Below are positions 34,467 through 44,050 of a DNA stretch of 53,148 bases, one piece after another. Positions within the stretch are counted from its first letter, which is position 1. Every line of letters begins with the position of its first letter. The position numbers and the translations under genes are program-made. Below the pieces are notes generated by a model that saw nothing but the letters and a program-made list of their open reading frames with translations, made no database searches and had not been told where the DNA came from. Source of the DNA: Legionellales bacterium (GTDB lineage Bacteria > Pseudomonadota > Gammaproteobacteria > Comchoanobacterales > Comchoanobacteraceae); NCBI GenBank assembly GCA_002690495.1, contig NZEV01000034.1, positions 1 through 53,148 on the forward strand. The letters run 5' to 3'.

Positions 34467-34647
34467 TATAGCGACGTTTAGTGCGTTTTTTTCCGCTGGT
34501 AAAATGTCTTTTCAATATCCCTTTTTGTTCTTGTTCTTTTTCAAGATGATCGATCTTTTCCAGTAAAACTTTATCATACCATTGTGCTAATAGCACAACA
34601 AAAAAGGTGAGCGTGAGAACGACGAAGATCAGTATACTTTCATTCAT
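34441..34647 (-). CDS. Small single-helix membrane protein coupled to the SbmA-like gene
   Basis: A 68-residue protein: one membrane helix (about 5-22), a charged stretch likely to be a short coiled coil (KVLLEKIDHLEKEQEQKG) and a strongly basic tail (about 50-66, with KKRTKRRYTRR). I recognise no family. Its ATG overlaps the stop of the upstream SbmA-like gene as TAATG, so it is probably translated by re-initiation, which argues that it is a real gene and linked in function. The Lys/Arg-rich tail would face the cytoplasm if the helix is inserted N-out. Confidence 0.65.
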   Translation of the reverse strand: MNESILIFVVLTLTFFVVLLAQWYDKVLLEKIDHLEKEQEQKGILKRHFTSGKKRTKRRYTRRTLVKD

Positions 34648-35690
34648 TAGATGGCCTGCATTACACCGTGCATTTTAATATTTTCCTCAAACTCGTGCAA
34701 CCTTTTCCAGATACTTCTGAGTTCGGTAATCGCAATCCAATTGTTGAAAAACACTGAAAAACCGCTGTGAACATTGGAAAATGCAGCGGTCACTTGCATA
34801 AATATACCTAAACTAATCATACCTGTAAAAATGCTAGGTCCCATTAATAGGTATGGTAAAATATAAATAAACTGGGTAAATCCCTGTGACCACAGGTCAA
34901 AATAACTAAAATGAAGGTATAGTCGATAATAATTATATTTTATTCCAAAAAATAAAGAGAATAAGACGTTTGGGTTAGCATATGTTTTGTCATCCTCTCC
35001 TAAGACTAAATCTTTTCTAAAAGCCGCTTCTACCCTTTGATTATTGTATTCTAAATCTGGTAACTGCCAACTAATGAACCAGCTAATGATCATCCCTCCA
35101 AGTGATGCAGTTAAACAGACCCATACCAAGGCACCATCAAATGATTGCAACATACGAATGCCAATTCGATCACTGTATTCCCATAGGATTGGAATAAAGG
35201 CGATTAATGTGAGAATAGAGCGTATACATTGCATGCCAAGTGATTCTATAATCCGAGCCCAGCGGTTACAATCTTCTTGAATCCGTTGGCTAGCACCTTC
35301 TACTTCGTTAATGACATAGCGCCATTTGTGGATGTAGGAAAATGTTAGGGCTTCTCTCCACTGAAAACCAAATAAACGACTAAACCATCGGGTGAGGATT
35401 GCCATACCGATGTAGGGAAGAACAATTTCTATAAAAGAAGGTCGATAGAGGTTAGAAAACCCACTCGTGATATACTTTAGAGAAATGAGTTTGTTGACAA
35501 ATATGGCATATCCTTCATCTGGAGAGGATTGATAGGTCAGCGCATTTTGCATTAAATCAAAAAACTCTTTTCTCCAAATATTCATAGCGACTGCCAGTTG
35601 TACATGAATCCAAATGGTGAAGATAAGAAAGACGAGCCCGCCCCATGCCCAATGACAATAATTTTTATTATACCAGAATTCACCTAACAT
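34647..35690 (-). CDS. SbmA/BacA-family peptide transporter, copy 1
   Basis: A 347-residue inner-membrane protein of the SbmA/BacA family, which imports peptides, peptide antibiotics and other molecules using the proton gradient without an ATPase domain. The conserved cytoplasmic-side segment EVEGASQRIQEDCNRWARII and the LEYNNQRVEAAFRKDLVL block are present, and about seven membrane helices are predicted. It is shorter than E. coli SbmA (406). It is very similar throughout to the adjacent copy 2, so the pair arose by tandem duplication. The small membrane protein gene downstream is coupled to it. Confidence 0.88.
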   Translation of the reverse strand: MLGEFWYNKNYCHWAWGGLVFLIFTIWIHVQLAVAMNIWRKEFFDLMQNALTYQSSPDEGYAIFVNKLISLKYITSGFSNLYRPSFIEIVLPYIGMAILTRWFSRLFGFQWREALTFSYIHKWRYVINEVEGASQRIQEDCNRWARIIESLGMQCIRSILTLIAFIPILWEYSDRIGIRMLQSFDGALVWVCLTASLGGMIISWFISWQLPDLEYNNQRVEAAFRKDLVLGEDDKTYANPNVLFSLFFGIKYNYYRLYLHFSYFDLWSQGFTQFIYILPYLLMGPSIFTGMISLGIFMQVTAAFSNVHSGFSVFFNNWIAITELRSIWKRLHEFEENIKMHGVMQAI

Positions 35691-35747
35691 GCACCAGATT
35701 GTAAGTCGTTACAGTTTTAATGTAAAGAGATAAGAGATGGAGGTCTC

Positions 35748-36779
35748 TTAAATATATTCCAGAATGTTTTGCTCAAACTCATGTAAACGTTTCCAGATAC
35801 TACGTAGTTCTGTAATGGTCGTCCAATTATTTAAGAATAGAGAAAATCCGCCATGAACCATCGAGAAAGCATTTGATACTTGAAATAGTACACCTAAGGT
35901 GATGAGTCCGGAAAATATACTTGGCCCCATGAGTAAAAAAGGGACAATAGTCATAAACAAATCATAACTGGTTGCCCAAAAATCAAAGTACCCATAATGG
36001 AGGTATAATCGATAATAATTCAGTTTGATGCCCACAAATAGAGACGCTAAGGTATTGGGTTGAGCGTAGTTTTTTTTATCATCCTCAGCCAGTACTAGGT
36101 CTTTTCTAAAAGCGGCCTCAACACGTTGATTATTATATTCAAGACCAGGTAAATGCCATCCCACGACCCAGCTGATCGCAATACCGCCAATTGATGCAAG
36201 TAGTGAGACCCAAACGAGTGAACCATCAACGGTTTGTAAATATGGTATCCCAATCTTGTCACTAAACCCCCAAAGTATAGGGATAAAGGCAATGAGTGTC
36301 ATGAGTGCACGAACAAACTGTAAACCTAAAGATTCAATGATACGTGCCCAGCGGTTACAGTCTTCCTGAATCCTTTGGCTAGCACCTTCTACTTCTTTCT
36401 TAACAACACGCCATTGATCTACATAAAAGAAAGTTAAAGATTCTCGCCACTTAAAGCCATAAATGCGCGTAAACCAATTGGTAAAAATAGCAAGAGCAAT
36501 ATAAGGAAAAGCGATCTCCAAAAACGATAATGAATATTGGGGATTAAAGCCACTGAGAACATATTTTAAAGACACTAGTTGGTCATAAAATAATTTGAAA
36601 CCTTGTGCTGGGGAAGTTTTGTAGGTTAATGCATTTTGTAATAAATCATAAAAGCGCCCATTCCATGTATTTAAGGCAACAGACATTTGCACTTGCATCC
36701 AAATGGATGTAATGAGTACGACTAAGCCACCCCAGGACCAATGAGCATATTTTTTTTGAAACCAGAATGCTTGTATCAT
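35748..36779 (-). CDS. SbmA/BacA-family peptide transporter, copy 2
   Basis: A 343-residue protein with the same layout as copy 1 and more than half of its residues identical by eye. The EVEGASQRIQEDCNRWARII segment is identical in both copies. Differences cluster in the first periplasmic loop, around the fifth and sixth helices and at the C-terminus. It lies 57 bases upstream of copy 1 on the same strand. BacA in Sinorhizobium and Brucella is needed for chronic infection of host cells, so two copies would fit a host-associated life; this is inference. A short ATTAGCT/AGCTAAT hairpin lies upstream at 36828-36846. Confidence 0.88.
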   Translation of the reverse strand: MIQAFWFQKKYAHWSWGGLVVLITSIWMQVQMSVALNTWNGRFYDLLQNALTYKTSPAQGFKLFYDQLVSLKYVLSGFNPQYSLSFLEIAFPYIALAIFTNWFTRIYGFKWRESLTFFYVDQWRVVKKEVEGASQRIQEDCNRWARIIESLGLQFVRALMTLIAFIPILWGFSDKIGIPYLQTVDGSLVWVSLLASIGGIAISWVVGWHLPGLEYNNQRVEAAFRKDLVLAEDDKKNYAQPNTLASLFVGIKLNYYRLYLHYGYFDFWATSYDLFMTIVPFLLMGPSIFSGLITLGVLFQVSNAFSMVHGGFSLFLNNWTTITELRSIWKRLHEFEQNILEYI

Positions 36780-36862
36780 GATAGCTGAGTCCTAAAAAGC
36801 AGTAAAGAGTTTGAACATAGTCACCTCATTAGCTATTCCAGCTAATATTGTTAGGTATAGAT

Positions 36863-38578
36863 TCACTCCACTGTAACGCACTTTGCTAAATTCCTTGGTC
36901 TATCCGGGTTGATTTTACGTGCAATAGCCAATTCTAAAGCAAAAAGCTGTAATATACATAACACACCTGGGACATCATAAATTGAGACTTCGAAAGGTAG
37001 TGTTAGGACCTGAAGAGAATGAGATAACTCAGGTAAAGGAGTATCTGTAATGACTAAAATATCACCGCCTCGAGTACGAATTTCTTCAATGTTAGAAATG
37101 ACTTTTTTGATTTCAAAGTGTTTAAACGCCAAACAGATGACTTTGGAACCTGCTTCAATTAATGCGAGGGGACCATGCTTTAACTCACCACTTGAAAACG
37201 CTTCAGCATGGATATAACAAAGCTCTTTCACCTTCAAAGCAAATTCCATGGCCACAGGATAGAATGTATTTTTTCCAAGGACATATAAGCTTTGGCTATC
37301 AATGAATGGTTGTATTACTTTTTTAATAGCGGCATGATTGGTCAGTGCTAATTTTGTATTTGCGATCATACTTAAATAATCATGCGCTGGTGTTTGATCG
37401 GACCAATAATCCGCCACTTTTAACAAGGCAAGATAAGCACTTACGACAGTTTTAGTTGCACCAACACTCACCTCTTGACCTGCTGGCGTGATAATTGAGT
37501 ATTGGGATAATCGTGATAAGGAAGATTCATTGACATTACAAATGGATAGCACGTAGAAAGCCGAGTTTTTCCAACGTTTCACTGCCTCTATCGTGTCTGC
37601 CGTTTCTCCTGATTGAGATAAAGCAATTAATGCAGTGTTTGTTTGCCAAGCAATACGCGCTTGCTTCAGTTCACTAGACAGGAACACCCGACATGGTAGG
37701 TCAACCACCGCTTCAAAGTGTTGTGCAGCAAGGAGTGCAGTGTGATAACTACTGCCACTAGCCACCAGTACAATCTGGTTAGGTTTTGCGAGTGCTGGTA
37801 TTTTTGTTTCTAGTGTATTATTCAAAACGATAGGTTGCTCATATATTTCTTGTTGTAAATAATAATCCATAGTGAGCGTTTGATTGAACGTCTCTGTTGG
37901 TAGGGGGTGCCACTGTTTTAACGTCTCAGGTGGTGTCTGGTTTGCATAAACTGCATTGACCGTATGGTCTTCTAAGTAGTTGACTTGAGTGGCTAGGCCT
38001 CTTAATGCATGTGGATCAGAAGCAATAAAATAGCCCGTCGATCCAACACCCAAGACTAAAGGGCTTTTATTCACAGCAAAAAAGAGTGCCTGTGGATGTG
38101 CGGTATCCACTAATACGATCGCCCAACTACCTGTAAGTAGTTGCGTTACTTGCTGCAATGTCGCGATTGGGTCAGATTCGGTATTCCGAAAATGATTGTA
38201 CAATAATAATATCACTTCGGAGTCTGTTTCTGTGTTTGGTTCGAGTCCATATTGTTGGATTAAATCTTGATGATTTTCAATGATACCATTATGTACAATT
38301 GCACAATGATCTAGGCTATGAGGGTGAGCATTGAGACTCGTGACGTTACCATGTGTTGCCCATCGTACATGGCTAATGGTGGTGTTGGTTTTAGAAGGTA
38401 AAGATTGAATTGCTAATTGATCTGTTGCACCAACATTTTTACTCACAACGATTTTATCTTGCGCCAAAGCACCGATACCAGAGGAGTCATAACCACGGTA
38501 TTCCAGTTTTTTGAGGTGGCGTAGGGTAATGTCAATGGCGTTTTCAGAAACACCAGTCATTGCGAAAATGCCGCACAT
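36863..38578 (-). CDS. glmS: Glutamine-fructose-6-phosphate aminotransferase
   Basis: Makes glucosamine 6-phosphate, the first step to UDP-GlcNAc for peptidoglycan and LPS. The N-terminal glutaminase domain begins MCGIFA with catalytic Cys2 and includes HVRWATHG and HNGIIEN. Two SIS isomerase domains follow (SGSSYHTALLA, ALSQSGETADT, then GKNTFYPVAMEFALKVKE and SGELKHGPLALIE), ending NLAKCVTVE. At 571 residues it is somewhat shorter than the usual 608-610, with small trims in the glutaminase domain and linker, but all active-site blocks are intact. Confidence 0.97.
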   Translation of the reverse strand: MCGIFAMTGVSENAIDITLRHLKKLEYRGYDSSGIGALAQDKIVVSKNVGATDQLAIQSLPSKTNTTISHVRWATHGNVTSLNAHPHSLDHCAIVHNGIIENHQDLIQQYGLEPNTETDSEVILLLYNHFRNTESDPIATLQQVTQLLTGSWAIVLVDTAHPQALFFAVNKSPLVLGVGSTGYFIASDPHALRGLATQVNYLEDHTVNAVYANQTPPETLKQWHPLPTETFNQTLTMDYYLQQEIYEQPIVLNNTLETKIPALAKPNQIVLVASGSSYHTALLAAQHFEAVVDLPCRVFLSSELKQARIAWQTNTALIALSQSGETADTIEAVKRWKNSAFYVLSICNVNESSLSRLSQYSIITPAGQEVSVGATKTVVSAYLALLKVADYWSDQTPAHDYLSMIANTKLALTNHAAIKKVIQPFIDSQSLYVLGKNTFYPVAMEFALKVKELCYIHAEAFSSGELKHGPLALIEAGSKVICLAFKHFEIKKVISNIEEIRTRGGDILVITDTPLPELSHSLQVLTLPFEVSIYDVPGVLCILQLFALELAIARKINPDRPRNLAKCVTVE

Positions 38579-38641
38579 CGATTATATGATCTCCTTTTTC
38601 TATTGTAGAATAACATAGCATGAGGAGGTTTTCAAAAAGAG

Positions 38642-39769
38642 CTATACTCTCTGAGCAAGATCTAAAAGCGCGGTATAAGCATTCTCATGTTGTGTTTTAA
38701 AATACTGGTAGGTGTTGATCGGTATCATTTGCGCTTTACAAAAGTCAATGATCTCTTCAGGATGACTAATGCATGTAATGAGTTGATTGGATCGGAGGCC
38801 TTCGACAACACTCGTGAAATTAAAGTAATGTGGCCCAATCATTGTTGGTCGGTGGCAAGAGAGTGGCTCTAATGGGTTTTGCCCACCATGGGGGATTAAT
38901 GAGCCACCGATGAACACCCAGCGGGCTTTTTTATACCAATCTAAAGTAACACCATATCGATCTTCGATGATTAACCCATTGAGGTGAGAGAAACGCTTTT
39001 GTAGCCATCGTGCCCTAGACTGATGTCTAGGGATGATCACCATCTGAAAGTTGGGGATATTCGCTTGTAATTGAGGGAGTAACTCAATGAGTTGAAGATC
39101 CTCTTTGGGGTGTGTGCACCCACAAACCAGCGTGTGGTTTGAAAGCGGAATCGGATCAGGTAGATTGGGTTTAAAGGCTAAATATTTTAGGTTTGGGTGT
39201 ACGCCTAATACGTTACCCCCTAGCGTTTCGAAGCGTTCTTTAATCGTTTGACTAACGCAGAAAATCCCAGATAGTTGTTGTATCATCTGTTGGCTTAGAG
39301 GCTGGATGTGTTTGTAATTTTCAAAACTTTTTTTTGAGAGACGGCCATTTACTAAAAAACATGGACAGGTACTGTAATGGATTAAGTTTGGCCAAAGCTC
39401 AGTTTCAATAAAAATGATGGCTTTGGGTTTCAAGCAGCGCAAAGCCAGTTTGATACACAGAGGATGATCAAAGGGAAAGTAAAAATGAGGTTGCTTGAGT
39501 TGATTCTCAAAGCCACGACCAGTCATGGTTGAAATGATAATAGGTCCTTTTTCCTCAAGACTTGCAACAATATGTTGTGACAGGCGTAGTTCTCCGATAG
39601 AGGCTGCATGAATCCAAATAGCTTGTTGGGGTTTGTTTTTAATCCAACCGCATCGTGCCAGTAGACCTTTAAACGGGATGTTGTTTTTCCAATGAAAAAC
39701 ACTCCAATAGAGGATCCAAAAAGGAAATAGGAGAGAGAGTATGCAGTGATATAGCCACCTAGAAATCAC
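38642..39769 (-). CDS. waaA: 3-deoxy-D-manno-octulosonic acid (Kdo) transferase
   Basis: Adds Kdo to lipid A, the first step of LPS core assembly. An N-terminal membrane anchor is followed by two Rossmann-like domains. The conserved WIHAASIGE region, ETELWPNLI and the C-terminal GGSLIPHGGQNPLEP signature are visible. At 375 residues it is shorter than E. coli WaaA (425). It overlaps the 3' end of hemL by 11 bases. Its presence shows that the organism makes Kdo-containing LPS. Confidence 0.95.
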   Translation of the reverse strand: MISRWLYHCILSLLFPFWILYWSVFHWKNNIPFKGLLARCGWIKNKPQQAIWIHAASIGELRLSQHIVASLEEKGPIIISTMTGRGFENQLKQPHFYFPFDHPLCIKLALRCLKPKAIIFIETELWPNLIHYSTCPCFLVNGRLSKKSFENYKHIQPLSQQMIQQLSGIFCVSQTIKERFETLGGNVLGVHPNLKYLAFKPNLPDPIPLSNHTLVCGCTHPKEDLQLIELLPQLQANIPNFQMVIIPRHQSRARWLQKRFSHLNGLIIEDRYGVTLDWYKKARWVFIGGSLIPHGGQNPLEPLSCHRPTMIGPHYFNFTSVVEGLRSNQLITCISHPEEIIDFCKAQMIPINTYQYFKTQHENAYTALLDLAQRV

Positions 39770-40985
39770 GTGCTGCCTCGATGGTCATTTCAAGACATTG
39801 ATCATCATGGGCACCAGTGATGAACAATGCTTCTAAGTGTGATGGCGGCAAGAGAATATGATGCTTTCTCATATGATGATAAAATTGTGTAAATAGGGTG
39901 ATGCTTTCAGGTTCAATGTCTTGAAAGCTTTTAGGGTAATGTGCTTGAAAATAAAACCCAAATTGCCCCCCTTGGTAGTCAATACAAAAAGGCATTCCTT
40001 TTTGCTTAAACAAATCTATTAATTCTCGAGCTAATACAGTGAGATATTGGTGACAGGACTCAATGAGTGGTGTTTCAAATACAGTGTTTAGTGTTGTGAC
40101 GCCACACGCCATGGCTAATGGATGACCTGAAAATGTCCCTGCTTGATATACAGGCCCAATTGGGCTGAGTAAATCCATGAGTCTTGTTGGTCCGGCAACA
40201 GCACCCACAGGTAATCCTCCTCCGATGATTTTACCATAAGTGATTAAATCTGGCACAAGATCATAGAGCGCACATGCACCTTTGGGGTGTACTCTAAAAC
40301 CAGTCATCACTTCATCCACAATGAGCATTGTTTGGTGTGTTTTACATAGTTGTTGTAATTTTTGAATAAAAGCTGGTTCTGCGCGGATGAACCCCATATT
40401 ACCGCTGATTACTTCGATGATCACAGCAGCAGGGGGTGCGATTTTAAATGCAGATTCTAATTGAGCGATATCGTTAAATGTTAAACAGGAGAGTTGTTCA
40501 GAAACATTTGGGTCAATGCCAGTGTCAATTGATTGACTAGGCATGACATAGCCCAGGACACTTTCAACAGCGCCATGGTATTGACCAGAAAATTTGATGA
40601 TCTGAGTTCTTTTTGTGGCTGCTTTTGCAATGCGAATGGCTGCATTCACTGCTTCTCCACCGGAGTTGGTCATACGTACTTTCTCGATGGTCGGATTTGC
40701 TTTTTGGATGAGATGAGCCAGTGGCTCTTCAAACTCATTACAAACGCCAAGTGCGCTAAACGCTTTGGTATCAGCAATGGTGGCTTGAATGCTTGGATGT
40801 TGGTGACCCAGTAAAATAGGTCCAAAGCCACAGATATAGTCTAGAAACGGTGTGCCGCTTTGATCGAACAAAAAAGGGCCTTGTGCTTTAGAGGCAATAA
40901 ACCGATCGGCATTGACACTGATACCTGCTCTGACAGGGGAGTTTACGCCACCAACGAGTAAACTTGTTTTATATTTTTTGGTCAT
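39759..40985 (-). CDS. hemL: Glutamate-1-semialdehyde 2,1-aminomutase
   Basis: PLP enzyme that makes 5-aminolevulinate in the C5 haem pathway. The N-terminal LLVGGVNSPVRAG segment, the IVDEVMTGFR block and the PLP-lysine region YGKIIGGGLPVGA are present. At 408 residues it is slightly short because the N-terminus is trimmed. Haem made through this pathway would supply the bc1 cytochromes encoded in the window. It is divergent from the rubredoxin gene, with 57 bases between the starts. Confidence 0.96.
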   Translation of the reverse strand: MTKKYKTSLLVGGVNSPVRAGISVNADRFIASKAQGPFLFDQSGTPFLDYICGFGPILLGHQHPSIQATIADTKAFSALGVCNEFEEPLAHLIQKANPTIEKVRMTNSGGEAVNAAIRIAKAATKRTQIIKFSGQYHGAVESVLGYVMPSQSIDTGIDPNVSEQLSCLTFNDIAQLESAFKIAPPAAVIIEVISGNMGFIRAEPAFIQKLQQLCKTHQTMLIVDEVMTGFRVHPKGACALYDLVPDLITYGKIIGGGLPVGAVAGPTRLMDLLSPIGPVYQAGTFSGHPLAMACGVTTLNTVFETPLIESCHQYLTVLARELIDLFKQKGMPFCIDYQGGQFGFYFQAHYPKSFQDIEPESITLFTQFYHHMRKHHILLPPSHLEALFITGAHDDQCLEMTIEAARDF

Positions 40986-41042
40986 ATACTATTACCTTAG
41001 AGCAATTTAATAAAGTAGGCAATCTCCAAAGAGCTTTTAGGT

Positions 41043-41213
41043 ATGGAAAAATATATCTGTATAATTTGTGGTTACATTTATGACCCAGAAGAAGGTGCCC
41101 CTGAGGATGGGATTGCACCTGGTACTCGATGGGAGGATGTTCCTGATGATTGGTTCTGTCCCGACTGTGGTGCCTCAAAAAAAGATTTTCAAATGATACC
41201 ATTAGAAGAATGA
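41043..41213 (+). CDS. Rubredoxin
   Basis: A 56-residue iron protein. The four iron-binding cysteines are in CIICG (C6 and C9) and CPDCGAS (C39 and C42), with the usual [16 protein letters not shown] and [11 protein letters not shown] between them. It transfers single electrons, often to or from rubredoxin reductase, alkane hydroxylases or peroxide-reducing enzymes; no partner is nearby. The stop overlaps the start of the hydrolase gene (ATGA), so the two are coupled. Confidence 0.97.
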   Translation: MEKYICIICGYIYDPEEGAPEDGIAPGTRWEDVPDDWFCPDCGASKKDFQMIPLEE

Positions 41214-41788
41214 TGTTATCACGCTCGTTTATAGAATATGATTATCACCAAGTTGAGCACTCACTTGGTGTTGCTTTGTTATTGCATCCACATCCCTTAT
41301 ATGAAGGCAATATGTTAAATAAAGTGATTACTACAGCACAACATGCTTGTACACAATGTCAGCTGAGTACAGTGAAGTACAATTATCCTGGTGTCGGTCG
41401 TACTCAAGGCTGTTTTGGTTATGGTCGATATGAGGCAGAGGTGGGTCTGGCATTATTAAACGAGTTAGCCATCCATGAGGTCGATTGGGTGATTGGTTTT
41501 TCATTTGGGTGTTGGGTGTCATATCAGTTGTTACTCAACATACAGCCAAAGAAAGGGCTGATTTGGATTGCGCCTTCAATCAAAGAGGGTCTTTTTTTTG
41601 AGGCTGAATGGCCAAAAAATCGTTTTATGATACAAGGTACTCAAGATGAGTTATGTCCATATGCAACGAATCATGCCTTTAGTGATCAGCATGACTTTTT
41701 TTTCGAGCCTATTGAGGGTGCAAGTCATTTTTTTCATGGTCAATTAATTGAGTTAAGAGAGGTGCTTGGTCGTTGTCTAACGTTTTAA
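41210..41788 (+). CDS. Alpha/beta hydrolase
   Basis: A 192-residue small serine hydrolase. The [17 protein letters not shown] oxyanion region, the nucleophile elbow GFSFG (Ser98), Asp146 (in GTQDELCP) and His173 (in GASHFFHG) make a complete triad. It resembles the TEX30/KANL3-like and YtxM-like bacterial hydrolases that often sit in housekeeping operons, and the substrate is unknown. I place the start at the ATG at 41210, which overlaps the rubredoxin stop; a second ATG follows immediately. A longer reading from 41150 would overlap rubredoxin entirely and is rejected. Confidence 0.85.
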   Translation: MMLSRSFIEYDYHQVEHSLGVALLLHPHPLYEGNMLNKVITTAQHACTQCQLSTVKYNYPGVGRTQGCFGYGRYEAEVGLALLNELAIHEVDWVIGFSFGCWVSYQLLLNIQPKKGLIWIAPSIKEGLFFEAEWPKNRFMIQGTQDELCPYATNHAFSDQHDFFFEPIEGASHFFHGQLIELREVLGRCLTF

Positions 41789-42411
41789 GAGAGTGTTTAG
41801 GTCAGTTTTGTCTGATTACTGCAACTGGGCTCTATCTGATTCATTTAATCCCACAAATTATCCATACGTTTAAAAAAAAACATCACCATGATTTATCGTT
41901 CACTTTTATGTGGGTCATGCTTATTGGTTTTATGTGTGATTATATCTTTGCATTGGTCGAGGAAATGCCAATGTTGTATGAGTTGGTTTCTGTGCTTGGT
42001 TTAGGGCAGATGTTGTTATGGATTATGTTGTCTTTTAATCATGAGCACCGTATTGAGACCATGATATTGCTTACCTTGACGATCATCGGCGTGATACGGA
42101 CTATGACTAAAATCTATTTATCTGCACTAGTGCCAATGACAGATGTGATCTATGTCGTGTCGCAAATTTGTTTTCTGAGCTGCTGGCTCATGCAATGTGC
42201 TCGATCGGTACATGCCCAAAGTGCTCAAAGTTTAAGTTATATGATGATTTCTCTTTCTTTATGTGCTGTTTATTTTGATTATGGTGCAGCTTGGTTGTTG
42301 GGCTGGCGTACGTCTTATTTAGTCTTTGGTTTAATCGCTGTTTTTTATCATTCAATCGTTCAAGGGTACTTATTGCTCATTAAACGCAAAGAAACAAGAT
42401 ATACACTATAA
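41773..42411 (+). CDS. PQ-loop repeat membrane protein with TTG start
   Basis: A 212-residue, seven-helix protein. The first repeat has an intact PQ motif (P27-Q28 in LIPQIIHTFKKKHHHDLSF). The second repeat lies around LMQCARSVHAQSAQSLSYMM and has lost its Pro-Gln. PQ-loop proteins include SWEET/SemiSWEET sugar carriers and lysosomal amino-acid exporters, so a small-molecule transporter is likely. It begins with TTG at 41773, overlapping the hydrolase gene by 16 bases, with a GAGAGG-like site upstream; no ATG occurs early in the frame. Confidence 0.75.
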   Translation: MSNVLRECLGQFCLITATGLYLIHLIPQIIHTFKKKHHHDLSFTFMWVMLIGFMCDYIFALVEEMPMLYELVSVLGLGQMLLWIMLSFNHEHRIETMILLTLTIIGVIRTMTKIYLSALVPMTDVIYVVSQICFLSCWLMQCARSVHAQSAQSLSYMMISLSLCAVYFDYGAAWLLGWRTSYLVFGLIAVFYHSIVQGYLLLIKRKETRYTL

Positions 42412-42436
42412 TAAAAATAACACAAGGAGAATGATA

Positions 42437-44050
42437 ATGAGTGTCACTGAATCACAGTCATTGGGTCAGTTTTTTAGAAAGTATACATCAAAACATAAGC
42501 AAAAAGTCATGATCACTTCTTTATATCAAGAATATACATTTGAAGAAGTAGCAAGGCATGTTGAAAGTTTTGCTTACTTTTTACATCATGAATTAAAACT
42601 CAAACCTGGAGATCGGTTAGCCATCATGATGCCAAATGTAGTGCAATTTTGTATTGCATTTTGGGCTGCGCAAACATTGGGTTTAGTCACAGTTGCAATC
42701 AATCCGATGTATCAGCCCGATGAAATTCAGCATGTGATGAAAAACAGCGGCGCAAAGGCAATTGTGCTGTGGGATGCTTGTGCAAAGAACTTCTCATTGG
42801 CTGCTCATGGGCTTAAGTACCAGCCACAGGTTGTGATTACAAAACTAGGAGATATGCTCAATCCATTAAGGGGCGCGCTTGTCAATTTAATTTTAAGATA
42901 CTTCAGACGAGCAGTCCCTTTTTATTTTATTAAAAACAGGTGGTCTTTTAAAAAAGCACTCAAACAGTATCAAGGTCAACGTGTGAAGGTGACCCCTCGA
43001 AAACAGGAGGACGTGGCTTTACTGCAGTATACTGGAGGAACGACAGGCCGTTCAAAAGGTGTGATGCTCTCAAATCATAATATCCTTCGTAATATTGATC
43101 AATTAATTGAGCCATATCGTCAATTAGGGGTTAAAAAACACTATAAGCATCTTTTAGTCTTACCACTATTTCATATCTATGGATTATGCATTTCTATCAA
43201 TGCCATCTATAATGGTGCCCAAACAATATTAATCGCGAACCCAAAAGATACACAACAATTGATTCATGCATTGAGGTTCTATAAACCAGAGGTGTTACCA
43301 CTTTTAAATACCTTAATGGTGAATCTATTGAATACAAGAAACTTTCATCATTTGAAATTCCCATGGTTAAAAGTCACCATTACAGGTGGAATGGCAACGC
43401 ATAAAAGTGTCGCTGATGAGTGGAAGAAGGTGACAGGCTGTGTAGTTAATCAAGGTTATGGTTTATCAGAAACTTCGCCGATTATTTCTGTGACACGTTT
43501 TTCTCAAAAAGATGAGTTTAAAAGCTCAGTAGGCTTTCCCGTATCTAAAACACAAATCAAGGTGTTGGATTTAAATGGTCATCCGGTTGCAAAAGGTCAG
43601 CCAGGGGAGCTTTGGGTGAAGGGTCCGCAAGTGATGTTGGGATATTGGCAAAATAAGGCGGCAACCGAGGAGGTCTTAAGGTCCGGTTGGTTTGCAACGG
43701 GAGATATTGTCTGTGTCACAAAAGATAATCAGATCGCTATTGTGGATCGTATTAAAGATATGATTATAGTGTCAGGGTTTAATGTTTACCCTGCTGAGGT
43801 TGAAATGGCATTAACCTCACATCCGGATATCATTGAGGCCGCTGTTGTAGGTGAAGCAAGCTTTAAGGGGAATGAGGCTGTTAAAGCCTACCTTGTAACC
43901 TCTAAACCCTTAACATTGGCACAGGTGAGGTATCATTGTAAATCCATTATCAGTGCCTACAAAGTGCCAACGCACATTGAGATTGTTGAAACTTTGCCTA
44001 AATCTAATATTGGGAAAATACTGCGACGCTTATTAAAGCATGCTGCTTAG
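42437..44050 (+). CDS. Long-chain acyl-CoA synthetase (FadD-like AMP-forming ligase)
   Basis: An ANL-superfamily enzyme, 537 residues, that activates fatty acids to acyl-CoA through an acyl-adenylate. The AMP/P-loop motif LLQYTGGTTGRSKGVMLSN, the NQGYGLSETSPIIS adenine-binding segment, the WFATGDI motif and the IVDRIKDMIIVSGFNVYPAEVE hinge are all present, as is the catalytic Lys near the end (LPKSNIGKILRR). The AAGGAG site is spaced 7 bases from the ATG at 42437, which I prefer over the ATG at 42431. It overlaps rnt tail to tail by 4 bases. It could serve lipid recycling or use of host fatty acids. Confidence 0.9.
   Translation: MSVTESQSLGQFFRKYTSKHKQKVMITSLYQEYTFEEVARHVESFAYFLHHELKLKPGDRLAIMMPNVVQFCIAFWAAQTLGLVTVAINPMYQPDEIQHVMKNSGAKAIVLWDACAKNFSLAAHGLKYQPQVVITKLGDMLNPLRGALVNLILRYFRRAVPFYFIKNRWSFKKALKQYQGQRVKVTPRKQEDVALLQYTGGTTGRSKGVMLSNHNILRNIDQLIEPYRQLGVKKHYKHLLVLPLFHIYGLCISINAIYNGAQTILIANPKDTQQLIHALRFYKPEVLPLLNTLMVNLLNTRNFHHLKFPWLKVTITGGMATHKSVADEWKKVTGCVVNQGYGLSETSPIISVTRFSQKDEFKSSVGFPVSKTQIKVLDLNGHPVAKGQPGELWVKGPQVMLGYWQNKAATEEVLRSGWFATGDIVCVTKDNQIAIVDRIKDMIIVSGFNVYPAEVEMALTSHPDIIEAAVVGEASFKGNEAVKAYLVTSKPLTLAQVRYHCKSIISAYKVPTHIEIVETLPKSNIGKILRRLLKHAA

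Noticed and set aside
36828-36846. 7-bp hairpin ATTAGCT/AGCTAAT between glmS and SbmA-like copy 2, considered as a terminator
   Set aside because: No T-run follows on either strand and the stem is AT-rich and short. It is mentioned only in the neighbouring entry.
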